Below, one piece after another: positions 44,187-53,644 of a DNA stretch of 64,000 bases. A model generated the notes under the pieces. The model saw only the letters and a list, made by a program, of their open reading frames with translations, was not told where the DNA came from and did no database searches. Source of the DNA: Sporomusa sp. KB1 (GTDB lineage: Bacteria; Bacillota; Negativicutes; Sporomusales; Sporomusaceae). How positions within the stretch are numbered: the first letter of the stretch is position 1; every line of letters starts with the position of its first letter. The stretch spans positions 2,593,046-2,657,045 of the forward strand of contig NZ_VLKC01000002.1 of the NCBI RefSeq assembly GCF_007830295.1. The letters are read 5' to 3'. The position numbers and the translations under genes are program-made.

Positions 44187-45320
44187 ATGGCATTGATACT
44201 AAAACAATTTTATGAAAAGTTTCAAAAAAAGCACCAGCTAACATTAATAGCTGGTGAAAAGGGTATCTATGATCCTATTGAATGGATTTATCTTTTAGAG
44301 GACTTGAATAATATTAAATTCCTTCGCGGTAGAGAATTAATTATTACAACTGGGCTTGCCAACAACTATGACCACTGGCTTGAAGAATTCATTTATTCAG
44401 TGAATGAAAAAGGCGTAAGCGGTATTATCTTATGTTTTGGAACTTATATTAAAGATATACCAAATTCTCTCATTGACTACTGCAACTCTCAGGGATTGCC
44501 GCTTTTTATCATACCATGGGAAATACGCATGGTTGATATTATGCAGGATTACTACGATGATACTATTAAAGAGAAACAAGAAGCAGAATATTTTAGCAAA
44601 ATATTCTCCAATGCCATGTTTAACAATACCATCGACAATGAATTTATTGTTAAACATGAAGACATGAAACCGTATTCCTATTCCACCTATGGAATTATCG
44701 CTTTCAAAAATATCGCTAGCGATAAATTAACTGCTGTTCTAAATCAAACTGAACAAAAATATCTGCTCCTGACGAAAAAAGCTACACAGTATGTGATTCT
44801 TTATAACATGACCGAAAACAATGTTTCCTCTACATTAGCTTTCCTGCATGTATCTTTAAGTAACGATAGTGTTCATTATGGCATTGCCACGCTCGGGCAA
44901 GGTATACAATGCTTATTTAATAAACGAATCGAAGCGGATAAAGCATTGCAGGTAGCAATCGCTACAAAAAAGACCTACTGTTTCTATAAAGATTTAGGCC
45001 TTTATCAAATTATATTAGGTATTTCAGATGAGGCTATATTAGATAATTTATATATGCAAACTCTGAAGCCTATTGTAGAGTACGACCAACAGCATCATTC
45101 CAATTATTTAGAAACTCTACGCTATTATATTGAATTTAATTCTAGTGTACAACTCATTGCTGAACATACTTTCACTCATCGAAATACCATTAATTATCGT
45201 ATTGCCAAAATCAAAAAAATACTCCAAAGCGACTTGTCTTCTATAGAAGAACGTTGCCGCATTCAGCTTGCCTTTTGTTTTTATGATTTAAAGTACCAAA
45301 CCGATATGAAAAAGGGCTAA
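44187..45320 (+). CDS. PucR-family transcriptional regulator
   Basis: 377 residues, AGAGGAGGAG upstream. The N-terminal PucR sensor domain (about 5-125, LAGEKGIYDPIEWIYLLED) and a C-terminal helix-turn-helix (HTFTHRNTINYRIAKIKKIL near 328, TFTHRNTINYRIAKIKK) fit the PucR/CdaR type. Relatives control purine or amino acid breakdown. No target is fixed; the abg-like genes downstream are candidates. A CGTAGCTA hairpin terminates it. Confidence 0.85.
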   Translation: MALILKQFYEKFQKKHQLTLIAGEKGIYDPIEWIYLLEDLNNIKFLRGRELIITTGLANNYDHWLEEFIYSVNEKGVSGIILCFGTYIKDIPNSLIDYCNSQGLPLFIIPWEIRMVDIMQDYYDDTIKEKQEAEYFSKIFSNAMFNNTIDNEFIVKHEDMKPYSYSTYGIIAFKNIASDKLTAVLNQTEQKYLLLTKKATQYVILYNMTENNVSSTLAFLHVSLSNDSVHYGIATLGQGIQCLFNKRIEADKALQVAIATKKTYCFYKDLGLYQIILGISDEAILDNLYMQTLKPIVEYDQQHHSNYLETLRYYIEFNSSVQLIAEHTFTHRNTINYRIAKIKKILQSDLSSIEERCRIQLAFCFYDLKYQTDMKKG

Positions 45321-45438
45321 GTGAAGGTCGACGAAGCCAGTATTTCTCTGATGTTCCCTAAAACAGACTTTTGAACATGACAGTGGTGCCATGTTCATTA
45401 AAGTAAAATTATTGAAGGGAAAAAGAAGCCGATTATCG

Positions 45439-45481
45439 AACTAGAGTCGTAGCTAATCTTATGATAGCTACGGTTCTAGTT
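45439..45481 (+). terminator. Terminator after the PucR gene
   Basis: AACTAGAGTCGTAGCTA pairs with TAGCTACGGTTCTAGTT over a nine-base loop, followed by TATAATA. Confidence 0.7.
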
Positions 45482-45583
45482 TATAATATAGGAACAAGTT
45501 GAGTTAGGTTAGGGATTGAAGGTGGATGCTATTTGTATTGCATGCCGGAAAATAAAGAAATACCACCAGGCGGAATTATTTAT

Positions 45584-45663
45584 AAAGTCGACTTTGTACT
45601 GTAATGTAAAGTTCTTTAGTTCGTTATATATATTATACATAATTTATAGTCGACTAATATAAT
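45584..45663 (+). promoter_or_regulatory. Twin AGTCGACT palindromes and promoter before the regulator gene
   Basis: AAAGTCGACTTT (45584-45595) and TAGTCGACTA (45647-45656) share the core AGTCGACT, 62 bp apart. The second abuts a TATAAT (45658-45663) about 38 bases before the ATG of the next gene. The layout fits operators for an autoregulator or looping repressor. The rest of this 380-base gap shows no clear gene; a short frame ending VDFVL-stop near 45603 lacks a start. Confidence 0.5.
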
Positions 45664-45700
45664 ACTGATGAACAAATGAAGAACAAAGGAGTAAAACAGT

Positions 45701-47002
45701 ATGCCTAAAGTCGGAATAGTGGGTCCCGCTTCATCTGTAGAACGTATACTTACAGTGGCTAAACAATTGGTACAGGACATTGAATTTGTTCCATTTACAT
45801 ATGAAGAAAATAACGAAATCGCGGGTATCATTGATGAAAATCATTTTCAAGTAAAAGGGTGGCTGTTTTCGGGTCCTATTCCTTTTTGGTTAGCGAAAGA
45901 GCACCTAGGTACAGAAGAAAACTTGGTTTATTGCCATGTAACAGGAAATGAGATTTACAAATGTTTGATTGAAATGGCATATAGTCAACAGAAAATATTA
46001 CTGAAGGCTTCTGTGGATAGTCCGGGGATTGGTATTAGTGAACTTGAGGACGCACTTGGTGAACTGAGAATACCAATCCAGGGGATAATTGTACAGAAAT
46101 ATGAAATTCCATTTGACATGCAAGAGTTGGTTCAGTTTCATCTTAAATTGTGGCAAGAAGGAACTACAGATGGTGCAATTACTACCTTGCAGTCGGTTTA
46201 TACTGCTCTGCAAGAGCATAAGGTTCCTGTTTGTCGCCTTACAGTTACTACGTTAGCCATTCGTCAGGCGATAAGTGACATTATTGAAAAAATGAAAGGT
46301 TTGTATTTTAAAAGCAGTCAAGTGGGTCTGGAAATTATTGAAATTAGTGATTTTGATAAGGTTATTGAGAAGGCGGGAAATTTTTATCAATTACAGTTTA
46401 TAGAACTAAAAATTAAAGAAAAATTACTATCGTTTTGCAAAGCGGTTGATGGTTACCTTTCGGAGCAGGGTAATGGACGATACGAAATTTTTAGTTCCCG
46501 TGGGAAAATCGAAAGTGGGATTGCTATGATCCAGGACACAATAGAAGAGATTGGTCTCGACTTGGATTCTCATGTAGTTGTGGGGATAGGGCTTGGTGAA
46601 ACAGTTTTTTCAGCCCGAATCAATGCGAATCGAGCTGCTAGTTACGTAAAGAGCACCCTGAAGCAAGGTATTGTTATTATTAAGGAAGATGGTAGTATCA
46701 TAGAATCAGTAGGCCGAAAAGAAGAAGTGGAATATGCTTATTATTCTAATGATAGGGCTTTGTTGGATAAATTAAATGAGGCCAATATCGGCATAAAAAC
46801 GTATCGAAAAGTGGAAGCAATGATTCGACGTATGAAATGGGATTGTTTTACAACGACGCAACTGGCGGATCAGTTGTCGGTCACAGATCGGAATGTTCGA
46901 CGCATTGTGGCTAGTTTATGTAAGGCCGGTCTGATTGAGTGCATCGGAGAAGAATCTTCATCTAATCGCGGTAGACCAAGTAGGAAATATCGGCTTGTAT
47001 AA
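45701..47002 (+). CDS. Regulator with C-terminal winged helix (abg-linked)
   Basis: 433 residues, CAAAGGAG upstream. The last 70 residues form a winged helix (FTTTQLADQLSVTDRNVRRIV near 385, read as TTQLADQLSVTDRNVRRI). The middle (about 265-330) resembles a degenerate nucleotidyl-cyclase/GGDEF-like fold (VVGIGLGETVFSARINANRA), and the N-terminus looks like a small-molecule sensor. I recognise no named protein. It precedes the AbgT/porin/amidohydrolase genes and probably controls them and itself. Confidence 0.65.
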   Translation: MPKVGIVGPASSVERILTVAKQLVQDIEFVPFTYEENNEIAGIIDENHFQVKGWLFSGPIPFWLAKEHLGTEENLVYCHVTGNEIYKCLIEMAYSQQKILLKASVDSPGIGISELEDALGELRIPIQGIIVQKYEIPFDMQELVQFHLKLWQEGTTDGAITTLQSVYTALQEHKVPVCRLTVTTLAIRQAISDIIEKMKGLYFKSSQVGLEIIEISDFDKVIEKAGNFYQLQFIELKIKEKLLSFCKAVDGYLSEQGNGRYEIFSSRGKIESGIAMIQDTIEEIGLDLDSHVVVGIGLGETVFSARINANRAASYVKSTLKQGIVIIKEDGSIIESVGRKEEVEYAYYSNDRALLDKLNEANIGIKTYRKVEAMIRRMKWDCFTTTQLADQLSVTDRNVRRIVASLCKAGLIECIGEESSSNRGRPSRKYRLV

Positions 47003-47016
47003 AAAATATTTCTGCT

Positions 47017-47046
47017 ACACACCCCTAATAGGGGGTGTGTTTTTTG
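47017..47046 (+). terminator. Terminator after the regulator gene
   Basis: ACACACCCC pairs with GGGGTGTGT and is followed by TTTTTT. Confidence 0.9.
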
Positions 47047-47088
47047 TTTGCTAGAATTTCGCGAGAAATGTTGTAGAAAAAAATCTTG

Positions 47089-47117
47089 TTGAAATATTTA
47101 TACTATTCATTTATAAT
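47089..47117 (+). promoter_or_regulatory. Strong sigma-70-type promoter of the abg-like operon
   Basis: TTGAAA and TATAAT are separated by exactly 17 bases. The start would lie near 47124, within the palindrome described next, leaving a leader of about 180 bases. Confidence 0.8.
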
Positions 47118-47120
47118 CTA

Positions 47121-47141
47121 TTTTAGGAAATATTCCTAAAA
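47121..47141 (+). promoter_or_regulatory. Operator-like perfect palindrome TTTTAGGAA-ATA-TTCCTAAAA
   Basis: A 21-bp perfect palindrome covers the expected transcription start, a classical repressor position. The protein is unknown; the regulator at 45701 is the nearest candidate, although its own upstream palindromes have a different core. Confidence 0.7.
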
Positions 47142-47306
47142 CATACCGTAATAATATTTGGTTTAGCGCTACAGGTACCAGGGACTGTTACGCTGTTTTT
47201 AACAGCTAACAAAATCAGATTTGGAAACGGGGGGTGGTGTGGAGTACATACTCCAGCAAGAATTAGCTTATACGGAATTTGCCAAAAAATAAGGGAGTGA
47301 TTACAG

Positions 47307-48845
47307 GTGGAACTTAAAAAAACAGGCTTAGCTTCAGACACGCAAACGCAAAAGATGGATGGGGTACTTAAATGGATTGAGACGATAGGCAATAAGATTC
47401 CAGACCCGACGTTGCTATTTGTTTATTTAATTGGATTACTGATTATTATATCGGCCGCTTTATCGGCTGCTCATGTTTCTATCGTCAATCCCCTATCCCA
47501 CAAAACGGTTATGGTAAAAAGCTTATTGAGTAAGGAGGCTGCTCATTGGTTTCTTACAGAAATGGTGAGAAACTTTACGAGTTTTCCACCGTTAGGGGTT
47601 GTTTTGGCAATCACGATGGGAATTGGGCTAGTGGAGAAAACTGGCCTCCTTACCGCTAGTATTAAGAGTCTTGTTTATGTTATACCGAAGTGGTGTGTCA
47701 CCTTTGCGCTTGTAATGATCGCCTTTTTAAGTCATCTTGCTTCCGATGTTGCATTTGTGATTATGCCTGCCGTTGGTGCAATGGTGTTTTATTCAGCAGG
47801 GCGGCACCCCTTAGCGGGCATAAGTACGGCTATGGCGGGTGTGGGTGCTGGATTCACAGCAAATCTACTTATTGCAACAACTGATGTTTTGCTTGCGGGG
47901 ATTAGTTCGGAAGCTTCAAAAATTGTCAATCCTAATGTACTAGTAAGTCCTTTGGATAATTGGTTTTTTCTATCGTTTTCGGTTTTGTTTTTAAGTATCA
48001 TTACGACTTTGATTACAGAAAAAATTGTAGAGCCACGTTTAGGGGTCTTCACGTCAAATGTGGCGGTGAAGTTAGAAGATGTCACTGTCAAAGAAAAAAA
48101 GGCACTACGTATTACTGGAATCGTAGCAGCACTATTTATTATTGTGGTAGCTCTATTGGTAGTACCAGAGGGAGCTTTTCTTCGTAATTCCCAAACAGGT
48201 TTGGTTATGGGCTCTCCCTTTTTGCGCGGAATTGTTCCCATTATATTGTTCTTCTTTATAGTAACCGGAGTAACTTATGGCATTAAGTCAGGTTCAATTC
48301 AGAAAGGAAAAGATTTTTCGAAACTGATGGGAGAGTCCATTAAATCATTATCTGGATTTATTGTTTTAGTATTTTTTATTGCGCAGTTTACAGCGGCTTT
48401 TACTTGGGCCAATATGGGTGAAGTGCTGGCCACAGCTGGAGCCGACTTTTTAACCAATATCAACATGGTTGGTCTGCCTGCAGTATTCTGCTTCATGGTG
48501 GTAGGCGGTTTTTGTTCTATCTTTATCGCGAGTGGCTCTGCGGTGTGGGCTTTGCTTGCACCCATGTTTATTCCCATGTTTATGTACTTGGGCTATCATC
48601 CCGCTTTTATTCAACTGGGATTCAGGATAGCTATGTCGGTACTTATTCCCATTAACCCACTTAACCCATTTATATCGATATGTATAAAAGTCATGTCGGA
48701 ATACACGAATGATGCGGATATGGGTAAATATTTATCGTTGATGATACCTTATTCAGTAGCTTTTTTGTTAATTTGGCCTGCTTTATTCGCTATATGGTAC
48801 TTTCTTGGCTTACCTATTGGACCCGGTGTTTTCCCCAGATTGTAG
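47307..48845 (+). CDS. abgT: AbgT-family transporter
   Basis: 512 residues, GTG start after AGGGAGTGA. About 11-13 membrane segments; the N-terminus has KMDGVLKWIETIGNKIPDPT and the C-terminus INPLNPFISI, both typical of AbgT. E. coli AbgT takes up p-aminobenzoyl-glutamate; other members export sulfonamides. With amidohydrolase genes downstream, import of an N-acyl amino acid such as p-aminobenzoyl-glutamate is favoured. Confidence 0.9.
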   Translation: MELKKTGLASDTQTQKMDGVLKWIETIGNKIPDPTLLFVYLIGLLIIISAALSAAHVSIVNPLSHKTVMVKSLLSKEAAHWFLTEMVRNFTSFPPLGVVLAITMGIGLVEKTGLLTASIKSLVYVIPKWCVTFALVMIAFLSHLASDVAFVIMPAVGAMVFYSAGRHPLAGISTAMAGVGAGFTANLLIATTDVLLAGISSEASKIVNPNVLVSPLDNWFFLSFSVLFLSIITTLITEKIVEPRLGVFTSNVAVKLEDVTVKEKKALRITGIVAALFIIVVALLVVPEGAFLRNSQTGLVMGSPFLRGIVPIILFFFIVTGVTYGIKSGSIQKGKDFSKLMGESIKSLSGFIVLVFFIAQFTAAFTWANMGEVLATAGADFLTNINMVGLPAVFCFMVVGGFCSIFIASGSAVWALLAPMFIPMFMYLGYHPAFIQLGFRIAMSVLIPINPLNPFISICIKVMSEYTNDADMGKYLSLMIPYSVAFLLIWPALFAIWYFLGLPIGPGVFPRL

Positions 48846-48875
48846 TACTAATTACATAATAACTAGGAGGAAAAA

Positions 48876-50324
48876 ATGATGAAGAAAAAATTATCAATCG
48901 TGTTAGCAATATTATTTGTATTTAGTATCTCCGGAACGGTATTTGCAGCTGCTCCGAACCCGTTCAATGACGTACCTACTGATCACTGGGCATATACCGC
49001 AGTCACAAAATTGGCTAAAGCCGGTCTTATTGAGGGTAATGGCGATGGCAGTTTTGGTGGCAATAGACCTTTATCTCGATATGAATTTGGCATTATTACT
49101 TCTAAAGTAATAGAACGGTTTGAAAAAGCCGATCAGTCCAACAAAGATTTGATTAATAAGTTATCTGCTGAATTCGCAGCCGAACTTAATCAACTTGGCG
49201 TTCGTGTAGCTAAAGTAGAAGCAAAAACCAAGACTTGGATTGGTGGTGAAACTCGTTTTCGCTATTTTGAAGATAATCCCACCCCGGCCGGAGGCATTAA
49301 ATTGCGAGGAGCGGATAAGTTTGACTGGCGCCAACGGATCAATATCAAAAGTGATATAACTGATAAGATTAGTTATTGGGGGCGTGTGTCTGCAGCAGGA
49401 AAAATGGGAAATATGGAAACTGGTAGTGGGTCGACAGTTGTCCTTGATATCATGTCCATAACTGCCAAAGATGTTTTAGGATTAGATAGTATTAGGGTAG
49501 GAAGGAGTCCTCTGGATACAATTGGCTATTCATTAATTGGTAAAGTTTCAGGTGCTGATGGTATTACAGTTAAACAACATTTTGGCGATGTACAGTTCAA
49601 GGCTTATACCGGTAATGTAAAATCAGCTGCGACAACTAACCTAGGTACCGGAGCTGCCAACACTGATAGTGGTGATGCTTATCAGCTTACTACTGCCCAA
49701 CTAGGGTACGAACTGGCCGATAATATGAATGTGCAAGCCGGATATTACTGGGCTGATATACCCGGTACCGCCAAAGGAAACGGTATGGGTACGGTTAATA
49801 TGCTTGGTTCATCAACTGGTACACAAGTTTTCAAAGAATCAAGGGGATTGGACATTTCTTTTGATTGGAAATTTGGTAAATATAGTATCTGGGCTGATTA
49901 TGTCATGACGACATTAGACAAGCCTGTTGGGCTGCAATCCAATCCCAAAGGTTGGGCTGTGCAGCTTAGCAACAGCGTCGGTCCCAAAGCTTACTACAAT
50001 GCTGTAAATCTTGTAAATCCTCAGAATATTGGTACTGACGCTTGGATGGCTTCTTATCGATCCATTGATGCGGGTGCGATTCCTAGTGGAGCTACTGGCT
50101 TTGATACTATGGCTAATGCTTATGCCGCACAGCCTTACAGTGTTTTTACTCATGCTACCGATAACGTAAATGTTCTCTTCTTGGCTTATCAAAAGGTTAT
50201 TGACAAGAATGTGGTTATGTCCCTGGAATACCAAGATTTTAAAATCAAAGATCGAGGGTTGACTAATCTAACGTCGAAGCAACTTGATAAAACTTATAAA
50301 GCGCAGATAACGCTTTACTACTAG
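48876..50324 (+). CDS. SLH-domain outer-membrane porin (OmpM type)
   Basis: 482 residues, AGGAGGA upstream. A signal peptide ends near FAAAPNP (about residue 25); one SLH domain follows (FNDVPTDHWAYTAVTKLA and DGSFGGNRPLSRYEF), then a short coiled coil (about 85-110) and a beta-strand-rich barrel ending in ITLYY. This is the OmpM layout of diderm Firmicutes: the SLH domain holds peptidoglycan and the barrel sits in the outer membrane. It is placed between abgT and the hydrolase genes, so it may be the outer-membrane entry for the same substrate. Confidence 0.88.
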   Translation: MMKKKLSIVLAILFVFSISGTVFAAAPNPFNDVPTDHWAYTAVTKLAKAGLIEGNGDGSFGGNRPLSRYEFGIITSKVIERFEKADQSNKDLINKLSAEFAAELNQLGVRVAKVEAKTKTWIGGETRFRYFEDNPTPAGGIKLRGADKFDWRQRINIKSDITDKISYWGRVSAAGKMGNMETGSGSTVVLDIMSITAKDVLGLDSIRVGRSPLDTIGYSLIGKVSGADGITVKQHFGDVQFKAYTGNVKSAATTNLGTGAANTDSGDAYQLTTAQLGYELADNMNVQAGYYWADIPGTAKGNGMGTVNMLGSSTGTQVFKESRGLDISFDWKFGKYSIWADYVMTTLDKPVGLQSNPKGWAVQLSNSVGPKAYYNAVNLVNPQNIGTDAWMASYRSIDAGAIPSGATGFDTMANAYAAQPYSVFTHATDNVNVLFLAYQKVIDKNVVMSLEYQDFKIKDRGLTNLTSKQLDKTYKAQITLYY

Positions 50325-50401
50325 AATCTTTGTACCATCGAATATATGGGGAACATCTTGCTAGAATTGTATATAGAGTGATAAACGAGGGGCTGCAGAA
50401 A

Positions 50402-51841
50402 ATGGATAAACAAAGATTGAATCAAATTATTGAGGAAAAGAAAGATGTTTTTATTAATGTTAGTGATAAAATATGGGAATATGCGGAAACCCGTTTTGTC
50501 GAAGTTAAATCGTCAGAGCTTTTGTGTGAAATATTGGAGAGCGAAGGGTTTTCTATAGAAAAAAACATTGCTGATATTGATACTGCTTTTGTGGCCAGTT
50601 TCGGCAGCGGAAACCCTGTTGTCGCCATATTGGGTGAATATGATGCCTTATCCGGAATGAGTCAAAAACCAGGTATAGCAGAGAAGGTGGCTCTTAGTGA
50701 AGGCGCTAGTGGACATGGTTGCGGCCATAATCTATTAGGAGCAGGATCACTTGCAGCGGCGGTGGCAGTTAAAAAGTTTATGGAAGAAAACAAAATTCTG
50801 GGAACGATTCGCTATTATGGATGTCCCGGAGAAGAAGGCGGTTCAGGCAAGACGTTTATGGCTAGGGCTGGCGCTTTTAATGATGTAGATATTGCATTAA
50901 CCTGGCATCCGCTAACCCATAACAAGGTCATGTCAATGAATACGCTGGCCAATTATCAGATTTATTACCGATTTTATGGGAGAAGCGCTCACGCAGCGGC
51001 TGTCCCGCATTTAGGCAGAAGTGCTTTAGATGCTGTTGAATTAATGAATGTCGGAGTCAATTATTTGCGTGAACATATTATTCAGGAAGCCCGTGTTCAC
51101 TATGCAGTTACCAATACAGGGGGTTCTTCTCCTAATGTGGTTCAGGCGGAAGCTGAAGTATTATATCTGATTCGGGCACCTAAAGTAAATCAAGTTCAAG
51201 AAATCTATGAACGAGTATGCAATATCGCAAAAGGGGCAGCCCTCATGACAGATACTCGATGTGAAATTGTTTTTGATAAAGCTTGCTCGGATATTATTCT
51301 AAACAACACACTGGAAAAACTTCTTTATAAGAACTTTATTGAAGTGGGTGTTCCTCAGCTTGACGAATCAGAAATGCAGTTTGCGAAAACGATGAGAAAT
51401 ACACTTGCTGCTTCTGATATAAGTAGCGATTTGCGGACGACAAGTGAGTATATGGGGGGGGAGGGACAAGAGATTGTAGAAAAATTGAAAGAAAAGGTGG
51501 TATCTGATATCATCTTGCTCTACTCATATTCGGCCATGAAGTTGCCGATTTCCACGGATGTGGGGGATGTAAGTTGGATTGTTCCAACAGCACAGCTTGG
51601 TGTGGCTTGTAATGTTTTCGGCACACCCGGGCACTCTTGGCAGACTGTGGCTCAGGGAAAAACTAGCTTTGCGCATAAAGGAATGCTGGTGGCGGGGAAA
51701 GTGCTTGCTCGGACGGCAGTAGATGCATTAATAAGGCCAGAGGTTGTTGCAGAAGCGAAAGAAGAACTAAAGAGAACTCTTGCTGGCGCAAAGTATGTCA
51801 GTCCAATCCCTGCAGGTGTTAAGCCGTCTTTCATCAAATAG
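50402..51841 (+). CDS. abgB: M20 amidohydrolase, AbgB-like
   Basis: 479 residues from ATG 50402, after GAGGGG. GEYDALSGMSQ near 75, GHGCGHNLLGAG near 104 and GCPGEEGGSGK near 139 give the metal and catalytic residues of the M20 family. In E. coli AbgB with AbgA cleaves p-aminobenzoyl-glutamate; length and pairing fit. The true substrate is inferred from context. Confidence 0.85.
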   Translation: MDKQRLNQIIEEKKDVFINVSDKIWEYAETRFVEVKSSELLCEILESEGFSIEKNIADIDTAFVASFGSGNPVVAILGEYDALSGMSQKPGIAEKVALSEGASGHGCGHNLLGAGSLAAAVAVKKFMEENKILGTIRYYGCPGEEGGSGKTFMARAGAFNDVDIALTWHPLTHNKVMSMNTLANYQIYYRFYGRSAHAAAVPHLGRSALDAVELMNVGVNYLREHIIQEARVHYAVTNTGGSSPNVVQAEAEVLYLIRAPKVNQVQEIYERVCNIAKGAALMTDTRCEIVFDKACSDIILNNTLEKLLYKNFIEVGVPQLDESEMQFAKTMRNTLAASDISSDLRTTSEYMGGEGQEIVEKLKEKVVSDIILLYSYSAMKLPISTDVGDVSWIVPTAQLGVACNVFGTPGHSWQTVAQGKTSFAHKGMLVAGKVLARTAVDALIRPEVVAEAKEELKRTLAGAKYVSPIPAGVKPSFIK

Positions 51842-51914
51842 ATTAAAGCATTACATAATAAAGCTGATGACAGTGAATACCATTCCCAAAGGTTTGTGTA
51901 AGGGAGGAATGAAA

Positions 51915-53228
51915 GTGGATGGCAAAATTGTAAACATAGCGAAAGCTATCAAAACAAAGACAATTGAACGGCGTCGTGATTTTCATCGCTATGCAGAAGC
52001 TGCATGGACTGAATTTCGTACGGCTGCGATTGTAGCCGATACTCTTGAGCAATTGGGCTATTGTGTACTGACGGGCGATGAAGTCATTGAAGCCGAAGCT
52101 ATGATGGGAGTGCCCTCTCTGGAGGAACTTGAGCATCACATGAAACGTGCTTTAGCACAAAACGGGAAACTAAGTTGGATCGAAAAAATGAAGGGTGGAA
52201 AAACAGGGGTAGTAGGCGTAATACGTTTTGCTAAACCCGGACCCGTCGTAGCTCTCCGCTTTGATATGGATGCGAATGATTTATTGGAAGCTGAAGACGA
52301 TCAACATCGTCCTTATCGTGAAAAATTTACATCAGTCAATAAAGGTACTATGCATGCCTGTGGGCATGATGGTCACACGGCAATTGGTCTGGCGATTGCG
52401 GAAATCATTAGTATGTTAGCAGAAGATTTAGCTGGCACAATTAAATTAATTTTTCAGCCGGGTGAAGAGGGGGTACGGGGAGCCAAAGCAATGGTGGCAA
52501 AAGGTGTTGTGGATGATGTAGATTATATCATTGGCATGCATTTAGGCACAGAACTTGGAAAGACTGGAAAGTTCGCCTACGGGGTTGATGGATTTTTGGC
52601 CACTACGAAAATGGATGCAAGTTTTGCTGGGGTAGCGGCACATGCTGGTTCTGACCCTGAAGTGGGGAAAAATGCACTATTAGCTGCCGCTAATGCTATC
52701 ATTAATCTTCATGCTATTTCCCGGCATAGCCAAGGAGATTCTAGAATAAATGTTGGTGTTATGCATGGTGGTACTGGACGAAATGTGATTCCGGCCAATG
52801 CGCTTATAAAATTTGAGACGCGCGGCAGCTCAACTGAAATTAATGAATATATGCAGCAGCAAGCAATTCGTGTTATTGAGGCTGCAGCAAGTATGTATGG
52901 TGTTACGGTCTCAATGAATTTGATGGGAAGTGCAGCTGGTGGTAAAAGCGATTTCCAGCTTGCGGAACGGATCCAAAAGGTAGCGAAACGGCTGGAAATT
53001 TTTACGGAAATTGTAAAGATAACGAGTGTTGGCGGTAGTGAAGATTACACTTATTTTATGGAGAGAGTACAGCGACGTGGCGGGCAGGGGATAGCTACTT
53101 TGGTTGGTGCTACGCTGGCGGCTTGTCATCATAATTCCTATTTTGATTTTGATGAGGATGCGCTTGAATTGGCTACTACTGTTTTGACTAGTTCAGCTGT
53201 TGAATTACTTACAGAAAAATTAAAATAG
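51915..53228 (+). CDS. abgA: M20 amidohydrolase, AbgA-like
   Basis: 437 residues from GTG 51915, seven bases after GGAGG; the ATG at 51909 touches the SD. HACGHDGHTAIGLA and FQPGEEGVRGAKAM are the M20 metal-site blocks, and HRYAEAAWTEFRTA near the start is characteristic of AbgA. Length equals E. coli AbgA within a residue or two. Order here is B then A, unlike E. coli. Confidence 0.85.
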   Translation: MDGKIVNIAKAIKTKTIERRRDFHRYAEAAWTEFRTAAIVADTLEQLGYCVLTGDEVIEAEAMMGVPSLEELEHHMKRALAQNGKLSWIEKMKGGKTGVVGVIRFAKPGPVVALRFDMDANDLLEAEDDQHRPYREKFTSVNKGTMHACGHDGHTAIGLAIAEIISMLAEDLAGTIKLIFQPGEEGVRGAKAMVAKGVVDDVDYIIGMHLGTELGKTGKFAYGVDGFLATTKMDASFAGVAAHAGSDPEVGKNALLAAANAIINLHAISRHSQGDSRINVGVMHGGTGRNVIPANALIKFETRGSSTEINEYMQQQAIRVIEAAASMYGVTVSMNLMGSAAGGKSDFQLAERIQKVAKRLEIFTEIVKITSVGGSEDYTYFMERVQRRGGQGIATLVGATLAACHHNSYFDFDEDALELATTVLTSSAVELLTEKLK

Positions 53229-53644
53229 CTATTTGGATGTAATTTATTGGGTTGCTGGTCAAAGTGCTTCTAGGTGTTCAGGGTAACTCTGACTTCCGTT
53301 TCAGATATATTTTTCTAAACCTAGTGGCTACGGGCTTAGGCATTATGGGCCTCAGCCTGATCGATTTCACTTCCTCCGGGTAGAGATTGACTATTTGTGG
53401 TAGACTTAATTGCCTGATGTGGTAGATTTGTAAATTCGCGGATCGCCTTCATCCTGCGCATCTGAAATGACTAAGAGCCCGCGGAATCAGCGGGCTCTTG
53501 TTGTTTCTCCAGGGTAGCTGGCAGGACTAAAATAGGGAATTGGCTGTCCCGGAAGTTGACGGACAGTATGACGCCACCGCAAAGTGATGGCGGTGATAGA
53601 GCAAACCATACAAGATAAATAACGAACGATAGAGGAGTTTTTTC
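53229..53644. other. Gene-free gap with hairpins
   Basis: About 415 bases with no supported gene. Contents: the terminator at 53474-53502, CTGTCC/GGACAG around 53541-53563, and CGCCACCGC with GCGG(T)GGCG-type pairing near 53570-53592. Short open stretches near 53310-53400 have no start and no recognisable motif. Confidence 0.5.
53474..53502 (+). terminator. Terminator downstream of the abg-like operon
   Basis: GAGCCCGC pairs with GCGGGCTC over seven bases and is followed by TTGTTGTTT. Confidence 0.75.

Noticed and set aside
53590..53640. Cyclic-di-GMP riboswitch fragment (GCAAACCAT)
   Set aside because: Only this short piece agrees with the GEMM consensus; the paired stems and the rest of the aptamer are missing.
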